From: Enteractinococcus fodinae | Lineage (GTDB): Bacteria; Actinomycetota; Actinomycetes; Actinomycetales; Micrococcaceae | Assembly: GCF_031458395.1 (NCBI RefSeq) | Contig: NZ_JAVDYJ010000001.1 | Location: 248,001 to 312,000, forward strand | Length of the DNA: 64,000 nucleotides | Direction of reading: 5' to 3' | Shown here: piece by piece, positions 33,900 through 43,003 of the stretch | Position numbering within the stretch: the stretch's first letter is position 1 | Layout: each line of letters starts with the position of its first letter | Made by a program: the position numbers and the translations under genes | The notes under the pieces: model-generated | Database searches by the model: none | The model's input: only the letters and a program-made list of their open reading frames with translations | What the model was told of the DNA's origin: nothing

Positions 33900-35012
33900 A
33901 TGGATTCTTCTGCTATCACTCCGCGTTCCGTGCTGAACACCTTGCCCACCTACCAGGCTGGCAAGCCTCCGGCTGCGACGCCGGGGCTAACCTCCTATAA
34001 GCTCGCTTCGAATGAAAATCCGTATGCCCCGATTCAGGCGGCCACCGATGCGATGATGCAAGCAGCGACCGCGGAGTCGGTCCAGCGTTACCCGGAGACG
34101 ACCTACGCGCACTTGCGGGAATTGATTAGCGAAACCTACCAGGTGCCGTTCAATGACATCACCGTTGGTGCAGGATCATTGGGCGTACTCACCGCGCTGG
34201 TGCAGACGTTTGCCGGCACGAACGACAACGGCACCCAAGATGAAGTCATCATCCCGTGGCGCTCATTCGAGGCCTATCCCATCGTCATCCGCACGGCCGG
34301 AGCACGCGACGTCATGGTGCCGCTGCAAGATACCGGTGAGTTGGATCTAGAGGCCATGCTCGAGGCCATCACCGATCGCACGCGCATCATCATGCTGTGC
34401 ACGCCGAATAATCCAACCGGTGCGGTCTTGAGTACCCAGGCGGTCCGAGATTTCATGGCACGGGTGCCATCCCACATCCTGGTCGTGATCGATGAGGCCT
34501 ACATCGAATTCATCCGCGACGAGGCTGCCGTCGATGGGCTGGCCATGTATCGCGACTATCCGAACGTCGCCGTGCTGCGGACCTTCTCCAAAGCACACGG
34601 GTTGGCCAATCTGCGCATCGGATACGGTGTCGCTCAACCTGAAATTTCGCAGCCGTTGAAGGTTATCCATCCGCCTTTTGCTACCTCAAGTCTTGCCGAG
34701 CAGGCGGCTCATGCCTCGTTGTCGCATCTGGACGAAGTGCTGGCCAATACTGAGCAGGTCGTTACAGAACGGACGCGGGTGTGGGAAGCTCTGGATGGCC
34801 TCGGCTATGCGCCTCCGGCCAGTCAGGCGAACTTCGTCTGGCTCCCCCTGGGGGAGTTGGCTCAACCGTTCGCCGATGCCTGCGGGGAGCAAGCGCTGTC
34901 AGTGCGTGCATTCCACCCCGAGGGCGTGCGAGTGTCCATCGGCGAAGTCGAAGCCAACGATCGCCTCATCGAGGTGGCAACCGCCTTCGCTGAACAACGC
35001 CTGAACCGTTAG
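33900..35012 (+). CDS. Histidinol-phosphate / aromatic aminotransferase family (HisC/Pat)
   Basis: PLP-dependent class I/II aminotransferase of 370 residues. The PLP lysine is in TFSKAHGLANLRIGY (Lys about 229), the cofactor-binding Asn-Pro-Thr-Gly in CTPNNPTG (about 167), and the Asp-x-Ala-Tyr in DEAYIEF. This set is typical of HisC and its actinobacterial paralogue Pat, which makes phenylalanine from phenylpyruvate. No his genes are close, so the Pat assignment is somewhat likelier. A TAGACT box 7 bases upstream and the lack of a ribosome site suggest a leaderless mRNA. Stop overlaps the convergent oxidase gene. Confidence 0.88.
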   Translation: MDSSAITPRSVLNTLPTYQAGKPPAATPGLTSYKLASNENPYAPIQAATDAMMQAATAESVQRYPETTYAHLRELISETYQVPFNDITVGAGSLGVLTALVQTFAGTNDNGTQDEVIIPWRSFEAYPIVIRTAGARDVMVPLQDTGELDLEAMLEAITDRTRIIMLCTPNNPTGAVLSTQAVRDFMARVPSHILVVIDEAYIEFIRDEAAVDGLAMYRDYPNVAVLRTFSKAHGLANLRIGYGVAQPEISQPLKVIHPPFATSSLAEQAAHASLSHLDEVLANTEQVVTERTRVWEALDGLGYAPPASQANFVWLPLGELAQPFADACGEQALSVRAFHPEGVRVSIGEVEANDRLIEVATAFAEQRLNR

Positions 35013-36268
35013 AGCGAAAAGGGCGTCATGTCGACTTCGGCGCCGGCAACGATGCCGGGTCTGCCCTCGACCATGGATGTCACAATTTCGGCGGTGACCG
35101 GTCCCAGTGAGAGGCCGTGCATGTTGTGCCCCGTGGCCACGATGACATCCGGTGCGGATTTGAGCGGCGAAATAATCGGCAGGCCGGTCGGCGTCATCGG
35201 GCGCGGGCCGGTCCATTCGTTATAGCGCGGCTTGTCGCCGATACCCTTGATGAATGCGGATGCCTGAGAGGCCAGGTGGTGGATGCGTTGTGGCTCAAAT
35301 TTCTCCACTTCGGTCGAGAAATCCATCAACCCAACCACACGCAGCTCACCGGACAACGGGACGCCGATGGTCTTACGATCGATCGACGCGACCAGATAGC
35401 CCGGTAGGCGGTCCGGTTGGACGTGGTAGGAGTAGCCGGTTCCCGAGGTAATCCAGGTCGTCCTGGTGGCTTCGAGCCCTTTGATTTTAGGGGTGGTCCA
35501 GGCCCCGGTGGCAACCACAGCCCGATCGAATCCAAGCTGACTTTCCCCGCTTGCGCTGCGCAGTGTGGCCTGATGGCTATCGATGCCCACCAGCTCGGTG
35601 TGCTCCATGATCTGGGCGCCATAGTCGAGCAGTTTGGCGTGCAATTCGTCAACGAAGATATTTGGATCGATGTAGCGTTCGGTGGGCGCCAAAAAGCCTG
35701 CCCGGACGTGCTCATCGAGGACGGGTTCAAAATCGTGGAGCTCGCCGTCGAGCATGATCTGTCCGGGGCGCTTCTGCCCGAGCATGTCTGCGCGCGCAAC
35801 TTGGTTATCACGGAACACCTGCAGCGCATCGGCTGACACATGGGTATTCAGGAAACCGTACCCACCACCTGCAAGCGAGATACCGTCCTGGTGGTAGGAG
35901 TCAAAGGCTGCAAAAGCGCCGCGGGCGAGCTGGTCGAGATCTCGAGTGTTTTTCCGGACTCTGGAGGGTAGCGTGTTATAGATAAACCCCGCACCAAAAG
36001 CTGACAATAGCGGCGTGGAAAGCGGGGAAATATTGAGGTAGTGCCGACGCGTGGTGAGCCCTTTGACGATTTCGCTCAGCTGTTCGGGCTGTGGCATCGG
36101 CGTGACTTGTATCGGCGTGATCTCCCCGGCGTTGCCGCGAGCCGCGCCCGAACCGACCTTATCTTTATCAATGAGCGTCACACGATGACCCGCTCGAGCC
36201 AGTGAATAGGCGGTGCATAAGCCAATGAGCCCTGCCCCCGCTACCAGTACATCCTTCGAAGCGGCCAT
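35009..36268 (-). CDS. FAD-dependent D-amino-acid dehydrogenase (DadA-like)
   Basis: 419-residue DAO-family flavoprotein. The N-terminal FAD motif GAGLIGLCTAYSLARAGH (about 11-28) and the C-terminal ATGHNMHGLSLGP segment (about 380) are the expected nucleotide and flavin contacts, and RPMTPTGLPIISP is the usual substrate-side region. Members deaminate D-alanine or other D-amino acids, passing electrons to the respiratory chain. GAGG precedes the ATG. No alanine racemase gene is next to it. It is convergent with the aminotransferase gene and divergent from the 2-oxoacid dehydrogenase operon. Confidence 0.85.
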   Translation of the reverse strand: MAASKDVLVAGAGLIGLCTAYSLARAGHRVTLIDKDKVGSGAARGNAGEITPIQVTPMPQPEQLSEIVKGLTTRRHYLNISPLSTPLLSAFGAGFIYNTLPSRVRKNTRDLDQLARGAFAAFDSYHQDGISLAGGGYGFLNTHVSADALQVFRDNQVARADMLGQKRPGQIMLDGELHDFEPVLDEHVRAGFLAPTERYIDPNIFVDELHAKLLDYGAQIMEHTELVGIDSHQATLRSASGESQLGFDRAVVATGAWTTPKIKGLEATRTTWITSGTGYSYHVQPDRLPGYLVASIDRKTIGVPLSGELRVVGLMDFSTEVEKFEPQRIHHLASQASAFIKGIGDKPRYNEWTGPRPMTPTGLPIISPLKSAPDVIVATGHNMHGLSLGPVTAEIVTSMVEGRPGIVAGAEVDMTPFSL

Positions 36269-36424
36269 AACGCCATCCTCCCACGTTGAAGAAGCAATCT
36301 TGTCTCGAGTCTACAAACTTCCCCTGCCAACTACGAGGCGAGCACTGCGGTCAAAGACACGTACTATGAAGAATTCTTTGCCATGACTTCCGACACGTTC
36401 GACCGAAAGCGTCACATCGAGCAT

Positions 36425-36447
36425 AATACTGGAGATATTCCAGTATT
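36425..36447. promoter_or_regulatory. Perfect inverted repeat AATACTGGA / TCCAGTATT with T run
   Basis: 9-base perfect arms around GATAT; on the plus strand five T's run on from the right arm (36446-36450). With no plus-strand gene ahead of it, it could be an operator for the divergent genes or the terminator of a short unannotated RNA. Confidence 0.5.
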
Positions 36448-36536
36448 TTTCAGGTGTAACCTGCCCGCAAATGGTACACATCGTTGCGCTCGCATGCATG
36501 TGGCAATTTCCGCGGATTTCCGCGCCATGTACACGG

Positions 36537-36565
36537 TTGACCAGTTCGCACCGACGGCGTATAGC
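36537..36565 (+). promoter_or_regulatory. Predicted housekeeping promoter of the 2-oxoacid dehydrogenase operon
   Basis: -35 TTGACC (36537-36542), 17-base spacer, -10 TATAGC (36560-36565). This would give a leader of about 150 bases before the first gene. Confidence 0.5.
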
Positions 36566-36722
36566 ATGCTGCACACGCGACCAGTCGAAGGGGTGTACAA
36601 TACATGTGACTAGCCTCACGAGTACCCTCCACCATTGGGTACGATGGGGGTAAGTCCTGCAAGTCGCGGCGCCTATTCTGACCCGAAGCGGCGTCGCCTG
36701 TCTCTCACCAGGAGAAGCAAAT

Positions 36723-37868
36723 ATGTCTACTATTTCGTCCCCGACCGGGCATCAACTTCCTGAAGAAGCCATTGGCGTTCTATCGGCCGACGGGTTCATT
36801 GATCCCACCGATGCCGCAAAAGATTTTGTTGACGATGCCACCGCTATCGGACACGAACGAGTGGCCGAAATGTACCGGCTCATGGCCCACACTCGCCGTC
36901 TGGACACAGAAGGGGTCAACCTTCAGCGCCAAGGCCAATTAGTGCTGTGGACCCCCTCAGTAGGACAAGAAGCAGCCCAGGCCGGTGTGGTGACCGCCCT
37001 GGAGGACCGGGACTGGATCTTTCCTACTTACCGCGAGCACGTCATGGCACGAGGTCGCGGCATCCCTGACGAATACGTTTTTGATTTCTTCCGTGGGGCA
37101 GTCCATGGCGGTTGGAACCCCAACGACTACAACATGCAGCCCTACACCGTTGTGTTGGCAGCCCAAGTACCGCACGCCGTGGGCTACGGCTGGGGTATTG
37201 CTCAGCAGCAACGCGGCTGGACTGACGCACGACGCAAAGCCGAAGGTCGCGTAGCCATCGCATGTTTCGGGGACGGTGCTTCGACCGAAGGCGATATTCA
37301 CGAGGCCATGGTCTTTGCCGCATCCTTCGATACGCCGGTCGTGTTTTTCATTCAAAACAACTACTGGGCTATCTCGACCCCATTCGAAGTTCAATCCAAG
37401 GTGCCGCTGTTCAAACGAGCCCAAGGGTATGGTTTCGATGGTTTCGCCGTCGATGGCAACGACCCAATCGCCACTGCCGCCGTGATGGACCGGGCCGTGG
37501 ATCATGCTCGTCGTGGTGGGGGACCGGTGCTGGTCGAAGCCCACACCTACCGGATGGGGGCCCACACCACCGCTGATGATCCGACGAAGTACCGCACCAA
37601 AGAAGAAGAACAAGCCCATGCTCAGGCCGACCCGATGGTTCGCACCGAAGCATATCTGCGCCGCCGCTTCGACTACGGCGATGCGTTCTTCTCCGAGGTC
37701 ACTGAAGAAGGTGAACAGCTCGCCGCCAAGCTGCGCGACAATATCATTGATGCCCCCGATACCGTCTCGCTGCGGGAAAAATTTGACCTGGTCTACGCCG
37801 AAGAGCATTCCCTGGTTGAAGCCCAGGCAGCAGAATTTGACCGGTGGATGGAGGACGAGCAAGCGTGA
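36723..37868 (+). CDS. 2-oxoacid dehydrogenase E1 component, alpha subunit
   Basis: 381-residue E1 alpha of a pyruvate or branched-chain 2-oxoacid dehydrogenase. The ThDP-binding motif GDGASTEGDIHEAMVFA (about 182-198) continues to the Asn-Asn of QNNYWAIS, and the phosphorylation-loop-like region AHTYRMGAHTTADDP is present. Its GTGA overlap with the E1 beta gene implies coupled translation to give the alpha2-beta2 enzyme. Actinobacteria usually use a single-chain AceE for pyruvate, so a branched-chain substrate (BKD) is more likely; the sequence alone cannot decide. GGAGAAG precedes the ATG. Confidence 0.9.
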   Translation: MSTISSPTGHQLPEEAIGVLSADGFIDPTDAAKDFVDDATAIGHERVAEMYRLMAHTRRLDTEGVNLQRQGQLVLWTPSVGQEAAQAGVVTALEDRDWIFPTYREHVMARGRGIPDEYVFDFFRGAVHGGWNPNDYNMQPYTVVLAAQVPHAVGYGWGIAQQQRGWTDARRKAEGRVAIACFGDGASTEGDIHEAMVFAASFDTPVVFFIQNNYWAISTPFEVQSKVPLFKRAQGYGFDGFAVDGNDPIATAAVMDRAVDHARRGGGPVLVEAHTYRMGAHTTADDPTKYRTKEEEQAHAQADPMVRTEAYLRRRFDYGDAFFSEVTEEGEQLAAKLRDNIIDAPDTVSLREKFDLVYAEEHSLVEAQAAEFDRWMEDEQA

Positions 37869-38872
37869 CCACGGTATTTGATGAAGTCGCATCCGGTACG
37901 CAGAAGCTCACGATTGGCCAAGCCGTCAACCGCGCCCTCGGTGATGAACTGGCCTCAGACGATTCGGTCCTGCTCCAGGGTGAAGACATTGGCGCCCTGG
38001 GCGGGGTCTACCGGGTAACGGAGGGACTTGCTGCCAGATTCGGTTCTGACCGGGTCGTGGACGCACCGTTGGGAGAGTCGGGGATCGTGGGCACCTCCAT
38101 CGGGCTGGCCCAGGCCGGTTTCCGGCCGGTGGCAGAGATCCAGTTCGACGGGTTCGTCTACCCGGCGTTCGACCAGATCGTATCGCAGCTGGCCAAGATG
38201 CATTCCCGGTTCCGTGGGGCCCAACAGTTCCCGGTGACCATTCGCCTGCCCTATGGCGGTGGCATCGGTTCGGTTGAACACCACAGTGAATCTCCCGAAG
38301 TGTATTTCGCTCACACTGCCGGGCTGAAAGTCGTCACCTATTCCAACGCCCACGATGCTTACTGGGTCACCCGGGCCGCAATCCGATCGGCCGATCCGAT
38401 CATGCTCTTGGAACCCAAGAAACACTACTTTGTGCGCGGTGAGGTCAACTTCGACCAGCCGGTGGAAGACCCCTTCGCCACGGTTGAAGTACGCCCCGGT
38501 AAAGACGCGACCCTGATGGCCTGGGGGCCTCAGGTCGCCACCGCCCTGGCTGCCGCCGAAGCCGGTGAAGAAGACGGTTACGACCTGCAGGTGTTGGATA
38601 TCCGCGGCCTATCGCCGCTGGATATGGACACCATCGCGCAAGCCGTGAAAACCACCGGCCGGGCGATCATCATCCACGAGGCATCCACGTTTGCCGGGTT
38701 CGGAGCGGAAATCTCGGCCGGGCTCATGGAACGCGCCTTTTTGAGCCTCGAAGCGCCGGTGCAACGCGTGGGCGGCTACCACATGCCGTACCCGCCGTCG
38801 CGGCTGGAACACGACTATCTGCCCTCGGTGGATCGGGTCTTGGATGCCGTAGACGAAACCTTCACCTACTAG
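37865..38872 (+). CDS. 2-oxoacid dehydrogenase E1 component, beta subunit
   Basis: 335-residue E1 beta. The start is GTG, overlapping the E1 alpha stop; the product begins VTTVFDEVASGTQ. Family features: GEDIGALGGVYRVT (about 44-57), DAPLGESGIVGTSIGLA, and the central RLPYGGGIGSVEHHSESPE containing the His pair near ThDP. The C-terminal transketolase-like domain follows (RVGGYHMPYPPSRLE). It pairs with E1 alpha to bind ThDP at the subunit interface and precedes the E2 gene by 21 bases. Confidence 0.9.
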   Translation: MTTVFDEVASGTQKLTIGQAVNRALGDELASDDSVLLQGEDIGALGGVYRVTEGLAARFGSDRVVDAPLGESGIVGTSIGLAQAGFRPVAEIQFDGFVYPAFDQIVSQLAKMHSRFRGAQQFPVTIRLPYGGGIGSVEHHSESPEVYFAHTAGLKVVTYSNAHDAYWVTRAAIRSADPIMLLEPKKHYFVRGEVNFDQPVEDPFATVEVRPGKDATLMAWGPQVATALAAAEAGEEDGYDLQVLDIRGLSPLDMDTIAQAVKTTGRAIIIHEASTFAGFGAEISAGLMERAFLSLEAPVQRVGGYHMPYPPSRLEHDYLPSVDRVLDAVDETFTY

Positions 38873-38893
38873 ACGCCGCGCAAGGAGCACACA

Positions 38894-40216
38894 TTGAAGA
38901 TTTTTACCCTGCCCGACGTGGGCGAAGGACTCACCGAAGCTGACCTCGTCAACTGGCTGGTCGACGTCGGAGACACCGTGACCGTCAATCAAGTCGTCGC
39001 AGAAATCGAAACTGCCAAATCGCTGGTCGAAATCCCCAGCCCGTGGGCCGGGACCGTCAAAGAGCTCTACGTTCAAGTAGGCGACACCGTCAACGTCGGG
39101 GATAATTTTTTTGCCATCCAGATCACCGCGGGTGGCACGGACAACGACGACGATGATGCACCCGTCCAAGCTCCTCTGGTCGGATCCGGGCCGAAAGAAG
39201 ATACCCCGGGCCGTCGCAGACGTCGCCGCAAACCCGCAGCGGCCGCACCCGCCGAAGTCGAAACCCCGGTTGAGAACCACCCAGAGGTCACCGAGGCACC
39301 CGAAGAGCTGGAACCTGAGCCGGCCCCAGCGACACCCCAGAAGTCAGATCTCTTTGCCAAAGTCTTAGCCAAACCTCCAGTGCGGAAGCTGGCCAAAGAC
39401 CACGGGCTGGATCTGACGACGATCACGCCAACCGGTCAACACGGTGAGGTCACCCGTGATGATGTTCGTGCCGTGCTCGATGGTGCGGTCTCGAGCGCTG
39501 CGGCATCGCAGTCCCACACCACCAAGGCCACTTCTGAGACCATCCCAGTCACGGGCGTGCGCAAAGCGACGGCCAAAGCCGTCACCGAGTCCTATACCAC
39601 CGCACCGCACATCACCGCGTACCGGCAGGTCGACGCCACGCGCACCATGGAGTACATCCAGCGCCTCAAACAGCACCCGCGCTTTACTGACGTGAGAGTC
39701 TCGCCGCTATTAGTGGTCGCGATGGCCGTCACCCAGGCTGCGCTAAACACCCCCGAAACCAATGCCACCTGGCACGGCGACAGCTACACCCTGCACCACC
39801 ACGTCAATCTTGGCATCGCGGCAGCGACCCCGCGCGGACTGCTCGTGCCGAACATCAAAGATGCCCACAACCTTAACCAGCTGGAAATGGCACAGGCGAT
39901 CCAGGAGCTGACCCAGCGCGCCCGGGACGGTAAAACCCAGCCCGCAGAGCTGGCTGACGGCACCATCACCATCACCAGCGTGGGCCCGTTGGGTATCGAT
40001 ACCGCAGCCCCCATCATCAACCCTGGTCAATCCGGCATCCTCGCCTTCGGCACAATAAAGCAGCAGCCGTGGGTCGTTGACGGCAAGATCGAACCGCGCT
40101 GGGTGACCACGCTGGGTGGGGCCTTTGATCATCGAATTGTGGACGGGGCCGAGGCGGGTGCCTTTTTGGCTGATGTGGCAGCTATCCTGGAGGAACCAGC
40201 CCTGTTGATTAGCTAG
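38894..40216 (+). CDS. 2-oxoacid dehydrogenase E2, dihydrolipoamide acyltransferase
   Basis: 440-residue E2. An N-terminal lipoyl domain (about 1-77) carries the lipoylated Lys42 in ETAKSLVE. A Pro/Ala/Glu linker holds a basic patch (RRRRRK). A peripheral-subunit-binding domain lies at about 160-195 (PPVRKLAKDHGLDLTTI), and the catalytic core ends with AFDHRIVDG, where His and Asp do acyl transfer. TTG is the start, with AGGAG 7 bases before it. It forms the core of the complex with the two E1 genes upstream; no E3 gene is in the operon, so dihydrolipoamide dehydrogenase must be elsewhere. Confidence 0.93.
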   Translation: MKIFTLPDVGEGLTEADLVNWLVDVGDTVTVNQVVAEIETAKSLVEIPSPWAGTVKELYVQVGDTVNVGDNFFAIQITAGGTDNDDDDAPVQAPLVGSGPKEDTPGRRRRRRKPAAAAPAEVETPVENHPEVTEAPEELEPEPAPATPQKSDLFAKVLAKPPVRKLAKDHGLDLTTITPTGQHGEVTRDDVRAVLDGAVSSAAASQSHTTKATSETIPVTGVRKATAKAVTESYTTAPHITAYRQVDATRTMEYIQRLKQHPRFTDVRVSPLLVVAMAVTQAALNTPETNATWHGDSYTLHHHVNLGIAAATPRGLLVPNIKDAHNLNQLEMAQAIQELTQRARDGKTQPAELADGTITITSVGPLGIDTAAPIINPGQSGILAFGTIKQQPWVVDGKIEPRWVTTLGGAFDHRIVDGAEAGAFLADVAAILEEPALLIS

Positions 40217-40233
40217 ACCTGGAGAGTGAATCC

Positions 40234-41034
40234 GTGGCCAGCCCCAATTTCGCCGCAGTCCGTCTGACCGAATCCGGTTCCTTCGACCCCGAAGGACGTG
40301 ACACCTTGATCGTGGGGCCCGGCATGGGCACCGCGGTCCGCGCACTGTATGCCGACATGGCGCGTCATTTGACCCACCGGTTCCAAATCATTGGCATTGA
40401 CTTGCCCGGCCACGGCGAATCACCGGCACACCACGACACGATCACCATCGAAGAACTAGCCGATGCGGTCGCAGAACTGGTCATCAACCTGCGCACTACT
40501 GGCACAATCAAAGAAGAATCGAAAGTCTACTTCGCAGGCCTGTCAATCTCGGGACTCATTGCCCTGCAACTGGCCCTGGAACACGCCGAATTATTTGACG
40601 GCATTGCGGTGATGGCTTCCTCAGCGGTCATAGGCACCCCCGAAGACTGGGCCGAACGCGCCGAAGCCGTCGAGGTTTCCGGCACTGAATCCATGGTCGA
40701 ATCCTCGGCCAGCCTCTGGGTGGCACACACCTTCACGGACGACACCAAACTTCAAGTGCAAAAACGAGCCCTGGCGGCCGCCGATGATCAATCCTATGCG
40801 GCCTTGTGTCGAGCGCTGGGCGCGTACGATGCCACGTCCCGGTTGGGCGAGATCAGCATCCCCATCTTCACCGTTGCCGGAGACCAGGACCAAATGTGCA
40901 CCGTCGCCGAGGCGGATCAGATCGCAACCGCGGTGCAACACGGCAGCACCGCGGTTGTTGAAGACGCAGCACACCTGCTGCCGCTAGAGCATCCGCAACG
41001 GCTCGCTGAGTTGCTCGATAACAATCTCGCTTGA
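40234..41034 (+). CDS. Alpha/beta hydrolase
   Basis: 266-residue alpha/beta hydrolase resembling 3-oxoadipate enol-lactonase (PcaD) and similar esterases. The nucleophile elbow is GLSISG (Ser about 108) where Gly-x-Ser-x-Gly is usual, with Ser in the last small position. The oxyanion/Gly region LPGHGESPAHHD (about 52-63) and a final His (DAAHLLPLEHPQ) are in place. GTG start with GGAG 9 bases upstream. It lies 17 bases after the E2 gene, so it is probably in the 2-oxoacid dehydrogenase operon, perhaps recycling or hydrolysing acyl products; the substrate is unknown. Confidence 0.8.
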   Translation: MASPNFAAVRLTESGSFDPEGRDTLIVGPGMGTAVRALYADMARHLTHRFQIIGIDLPGHGESPAHHDTITIEELADAVAELVINLRTTGTIKEESKVYFAGLSISGLIALQLALEHAELFDGIAVMASSAVIGTPEDWAERAEAVEVSGTESMVESSASLWVAHTFTDDTKLQVQKRALAAADDQSYAALCRALGAYDATSRLGEISIPIFTVAGDQDQMCTVAEADQIATAVQHGSTAVVEDAAHLLPLEHPQRLAELLDNNLA

Positions 41035-41039
41035 GCGAG

Positions 41040-41960
41040 CTAGGCCTCGCTGAGATCTGCTGACATCTGATCGACGACCTCCGGGTTGTCTTCCGCCCAC
41101 GCTTGGACGGCAGCTGAGTCATCGTCATCGAACTCGTTGACCATGGTGTCTTGCAGATCGGTCACCTGCTCGGCGGTCAGTGAGAAGTTCTCGATCATCG
41201 CAGCGATCTCTGGATAATCCTCGGCAAAACCGGTACGCCCTAAGGTATGCACGTTTTCTGGCTCCCCGTAGATCATGTCGGGGTCTTCCAGCGCTCGCAC
41301 ATCGTACTGCTCGGTCACCCAGTACGGGGTCCATAGCGTCACGACGATTTCCTCGTTATTTTCGATCGCCTCTTCAAGCTGGCCCACCATGCCACTGGCT
41401 GAGGACAGCTGCAGCTCAAAGTCCTCCTCCAAGCCGTAATGCGGCATAACTTCTTCTTCGGTCAGCACGCTCAGACCAGCTCCAGATTCGATACCCGTAA
41501 TCTGGCCGTTGAGCTCATCTGCGTAGTCGGGCAGCTCTTCGATGGACGTGATCTCTGAATACTCCGGCACCCCGAGGAACAGCTGTGCATCCTGGTAAAT
41601 GTCGCCGAGGTCTTCTACATTGTCTTGGTGCTCTTCCCAATAGACCTGTTGAGCCACCTCTGGCCAGGCAGCCGCGTACAGGTCGAGTTCTCCTTCAGCC
41701 ACTGCCTCATAGGCCGGTGCAACATCCAAGGTGTCTTGGACTTCGACCTCGTAGCCGTTTTCCTCTAGGACATACTCATAGAGGTGCGCGATACCCGCCT
41801 GATCAGACCATCCTGTCACGCTACCGATGCGGATGACGTCTTGTTCCTCGTCGGTAGTGTGATGATCGGCTTCGGGATCGTCACCGGTACACGCGGTCAG
41901 CATCAGCGAGCCGGCAAGCAACATCATAGGGACTCGCCACGGACGCATTGAATGACTCAT
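41040..41960 (-). CDS. Glycine betaine ABC transporter substrate-binding lipoprotein (OpuAC type)
   Basis: 306-residue binding lipoprotein. The signal peptide ends MLTAC (lipidated Cys about 24), then an acidic linker and an OpuAC-type fold start at about residue 43 (IRIGSVTGWSDQAGIAHLYE). Trp residues of the kind that form the quaternary-ammonium cage are spread through the fold (AAAWPEVAQQVYWEEH and TLWTPYW). GGGAG precedes the ATG. No permease or ATPase gene adjoins, so it is an orphan or works with components encoded elsewhere. Betaine or proline-betaine is the likely ligand. Together with the BCCT gene at 47476 it points to osmoprotectant uptake. Confidence 0.88.
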   Translation of the reverse strand: MSHSMRPWRVPMMLLAGSLMLTACTGDDPEADHHTTDEEQDVIRIGSVTGWSDQAGIAHLYEYVLEENGYEVEVQDTLDVAPAYEAVAEGELDLYAAAWPEVAQQVYWEEHQDNVEDLGDIYQDAQLFLGVPEYSEITSIEELPDYADELNGQITGIESGAGLSVLTEEEVMPHYGLEEDFELQLSSASGMVGQLEEAIENNEEIVVTLWTPYWVTEQYDVRALEDPDMIYGEPENVHTLGRTGFAEDYPEIAAMIENFSLTAEQVTDLQDTMVNEFDDDDSAAVQAWAEDNPEVVDQMSADLSEA

Positions 41961-42083
41961 TGATCTCCCTAGAGCTCACAAGATAGAACACATCGACATG
42001 CTTACTGGGTCTGCGGCCGGGGGCCAGACCGTTTCGGCAAAATGAACTCTATCAACCCGAACCGTGGGGTGAATACCACGCAA

Positions 42084-42114
42084 AACGGGTGGGGCATTCC
42101 TGCCACCACCCGTT
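42084..42114 (-). terminator. Terminator after the zinc-ribbon gene
   Basis: AACGGGTGG / CCACCCGTT, 9-base perfect stem with an inner GGCA/TGCC arm; on the minus strand it runs into TTTTG. Confidence 0.75.
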
Positions 42115-42137
42115 GTCCTATTCTGCGTCAGCTACCC

Positions 42138-42377
42138 TTAGGACGACACACGGTCTTTGACGTCCGTCTGGCCTTTCTGCCGGGCACAACTTGCGCAGCA
42201 ATACAGTTGGTCCGAGTCTTCGACGCCGTGACCAATGATCTTCACACCGCAGTGTGCGCACTCGGGTGCCATCCCAGCAATTGCGCACTCGAAACTATCG
42301 AACGTTCCGGTGCGGTCCTGATATTGGATAGTAAAAACTTTGTCGTACTCGTTGCCACAAACATCACAGGTTGCCAT
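42138..42377 (-). CDS. Small zinc-ribbon protein
   Basis: 79-residue protein with eight cysteines in an order that fits a metal-binding fold: CDVCG at 4-8, a lone Cys near 31, then ECAHCG and YCCASC. The spacing resembles small actinobacterial 'prokaryotic metallothionein' / zinc-ribbon proteins. The start at 42377 has GGAGG 5 bases before it; a frame five residues longer would place the site inside. Likely a zinc-binding or metal-handling protein. It is in line with the CBS gene upstream (27 bases) and has its own terminator. Confidence 0.75.
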   Translation of the reverse strand: MATCDVCGNEYDKVFTIQYQDRTGTFDSFECAIAGMAPECAHCGVKIIGHGVEDSDQLYCCASCARQKGQTDVKDRVSS

Positions 42378-42404
42378 AGGCACCTCCATCATCGAGGGGA
42401 TCGG

Positions 42405-42818
42405 TTACCAGGACACCAGTTTCACCAGTTCACCGACCTTATCTTCGGGGATTGACCGAGCGATATCGGCTTGGGCCACCATCCCGACCAGTTCGTGCCC
42501 ATCAATGACGGGCAACCGGCGGACTTGGTGTTCTTGCATTGTTTTGATGGCTTCATCAATGGAATCATCCGCGCCAATGGTGACTGGTTTCTCCCCACCG
42601 AAATCCCCGGCGGGCGTCTTATCCGGGTCACGTCCGGCTGCGACACAGCCGACCACAATGTCACGGTCGGTCAGCATGCCCTTGAGACGGTTATCTTCGC
42701 CGCAAATCGGCATTGAACCAACCCCGAGATCACGCAGCTTCTGGGCCGCTTCGGTGAGGCTGTCGTGTTCGCCAATACACTCTGCATTTGGTGTCATAAT
42801 GTCGCGTGCTGTCAGCAT
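42405..42818 (-). CDS. CBS-domain pair protein
   Basis: 137-residue protein made of two CBS domains (about 3-60 and 73-130), each ending in the usual Gly-Met-Leu/Val-Thr-Asp/Ala-x-Asp pattern (LKGMLTDRDIV and LVGMVAQADIA). Such free-standing pairs bind adenosine nucleotides and sense energy state or, in mycobacteria, respond to hypoxia. AGGAG lies 9 bases before the ATG at 42818; a longer in-frame extension has no ribosome site. Divergent from the binding-lipoprotein/CDF pair. Confidence 0.88.
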   Translation of the reverse strand: MLTARDIMTPNAECIGEHDSLTEAAQKLRDLGVGSMPICGEDNRLKGMLTDRDIVVGCVAAGRDPDKTPAGDFGGEKPVTIGADDSIDEAIKTMQEHQVRRLPVIDGHELVGMVAQADIARSIPEDKVGELVKLVSW

Positions 42819-43003
42819 TGTTCTGCTCCTAAAAACGGGTGAACTCTGACATTTTCCACGCTTCCAGCCCCCGTTTGGACTGTCAAGAGACCTCAGCAAA
42901 TTCTCAGCCTGAGGTGCCAATGTTGAGGTAGCACCTAGGAACTTGTTTTTTCGTTCTACTCGTTCCTAAAGTCAACCAAGTGACCACGATTTTGAGACAC
43001 GAT

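Larger units (their letters stand above)
36269..36722. other. Divergent intergenic region between the dadA-like gene and the 2-oxoacid dehydrogenase operon
   Basis: 454 bases without a convincing gene. It holds an inverted repeat with a T run (36425-36447), a good plus-strand promoter (36537-36565), and a second -10-like TACAAT at 36596-36601. Confidence 0.6.

Noticed and set aside
36957-37892. Long minus-strand frame opposite the E1 alpha gene
   Set aside because: It is the antisense of a strongly recognised gene; no ribosome site and no family motif.
38609-39280. Minus-strand frame of 223 codons opposite E1 beta and E2
   Set aside because: Antisense shadow of two well-supported genes in high-G+C DNA.
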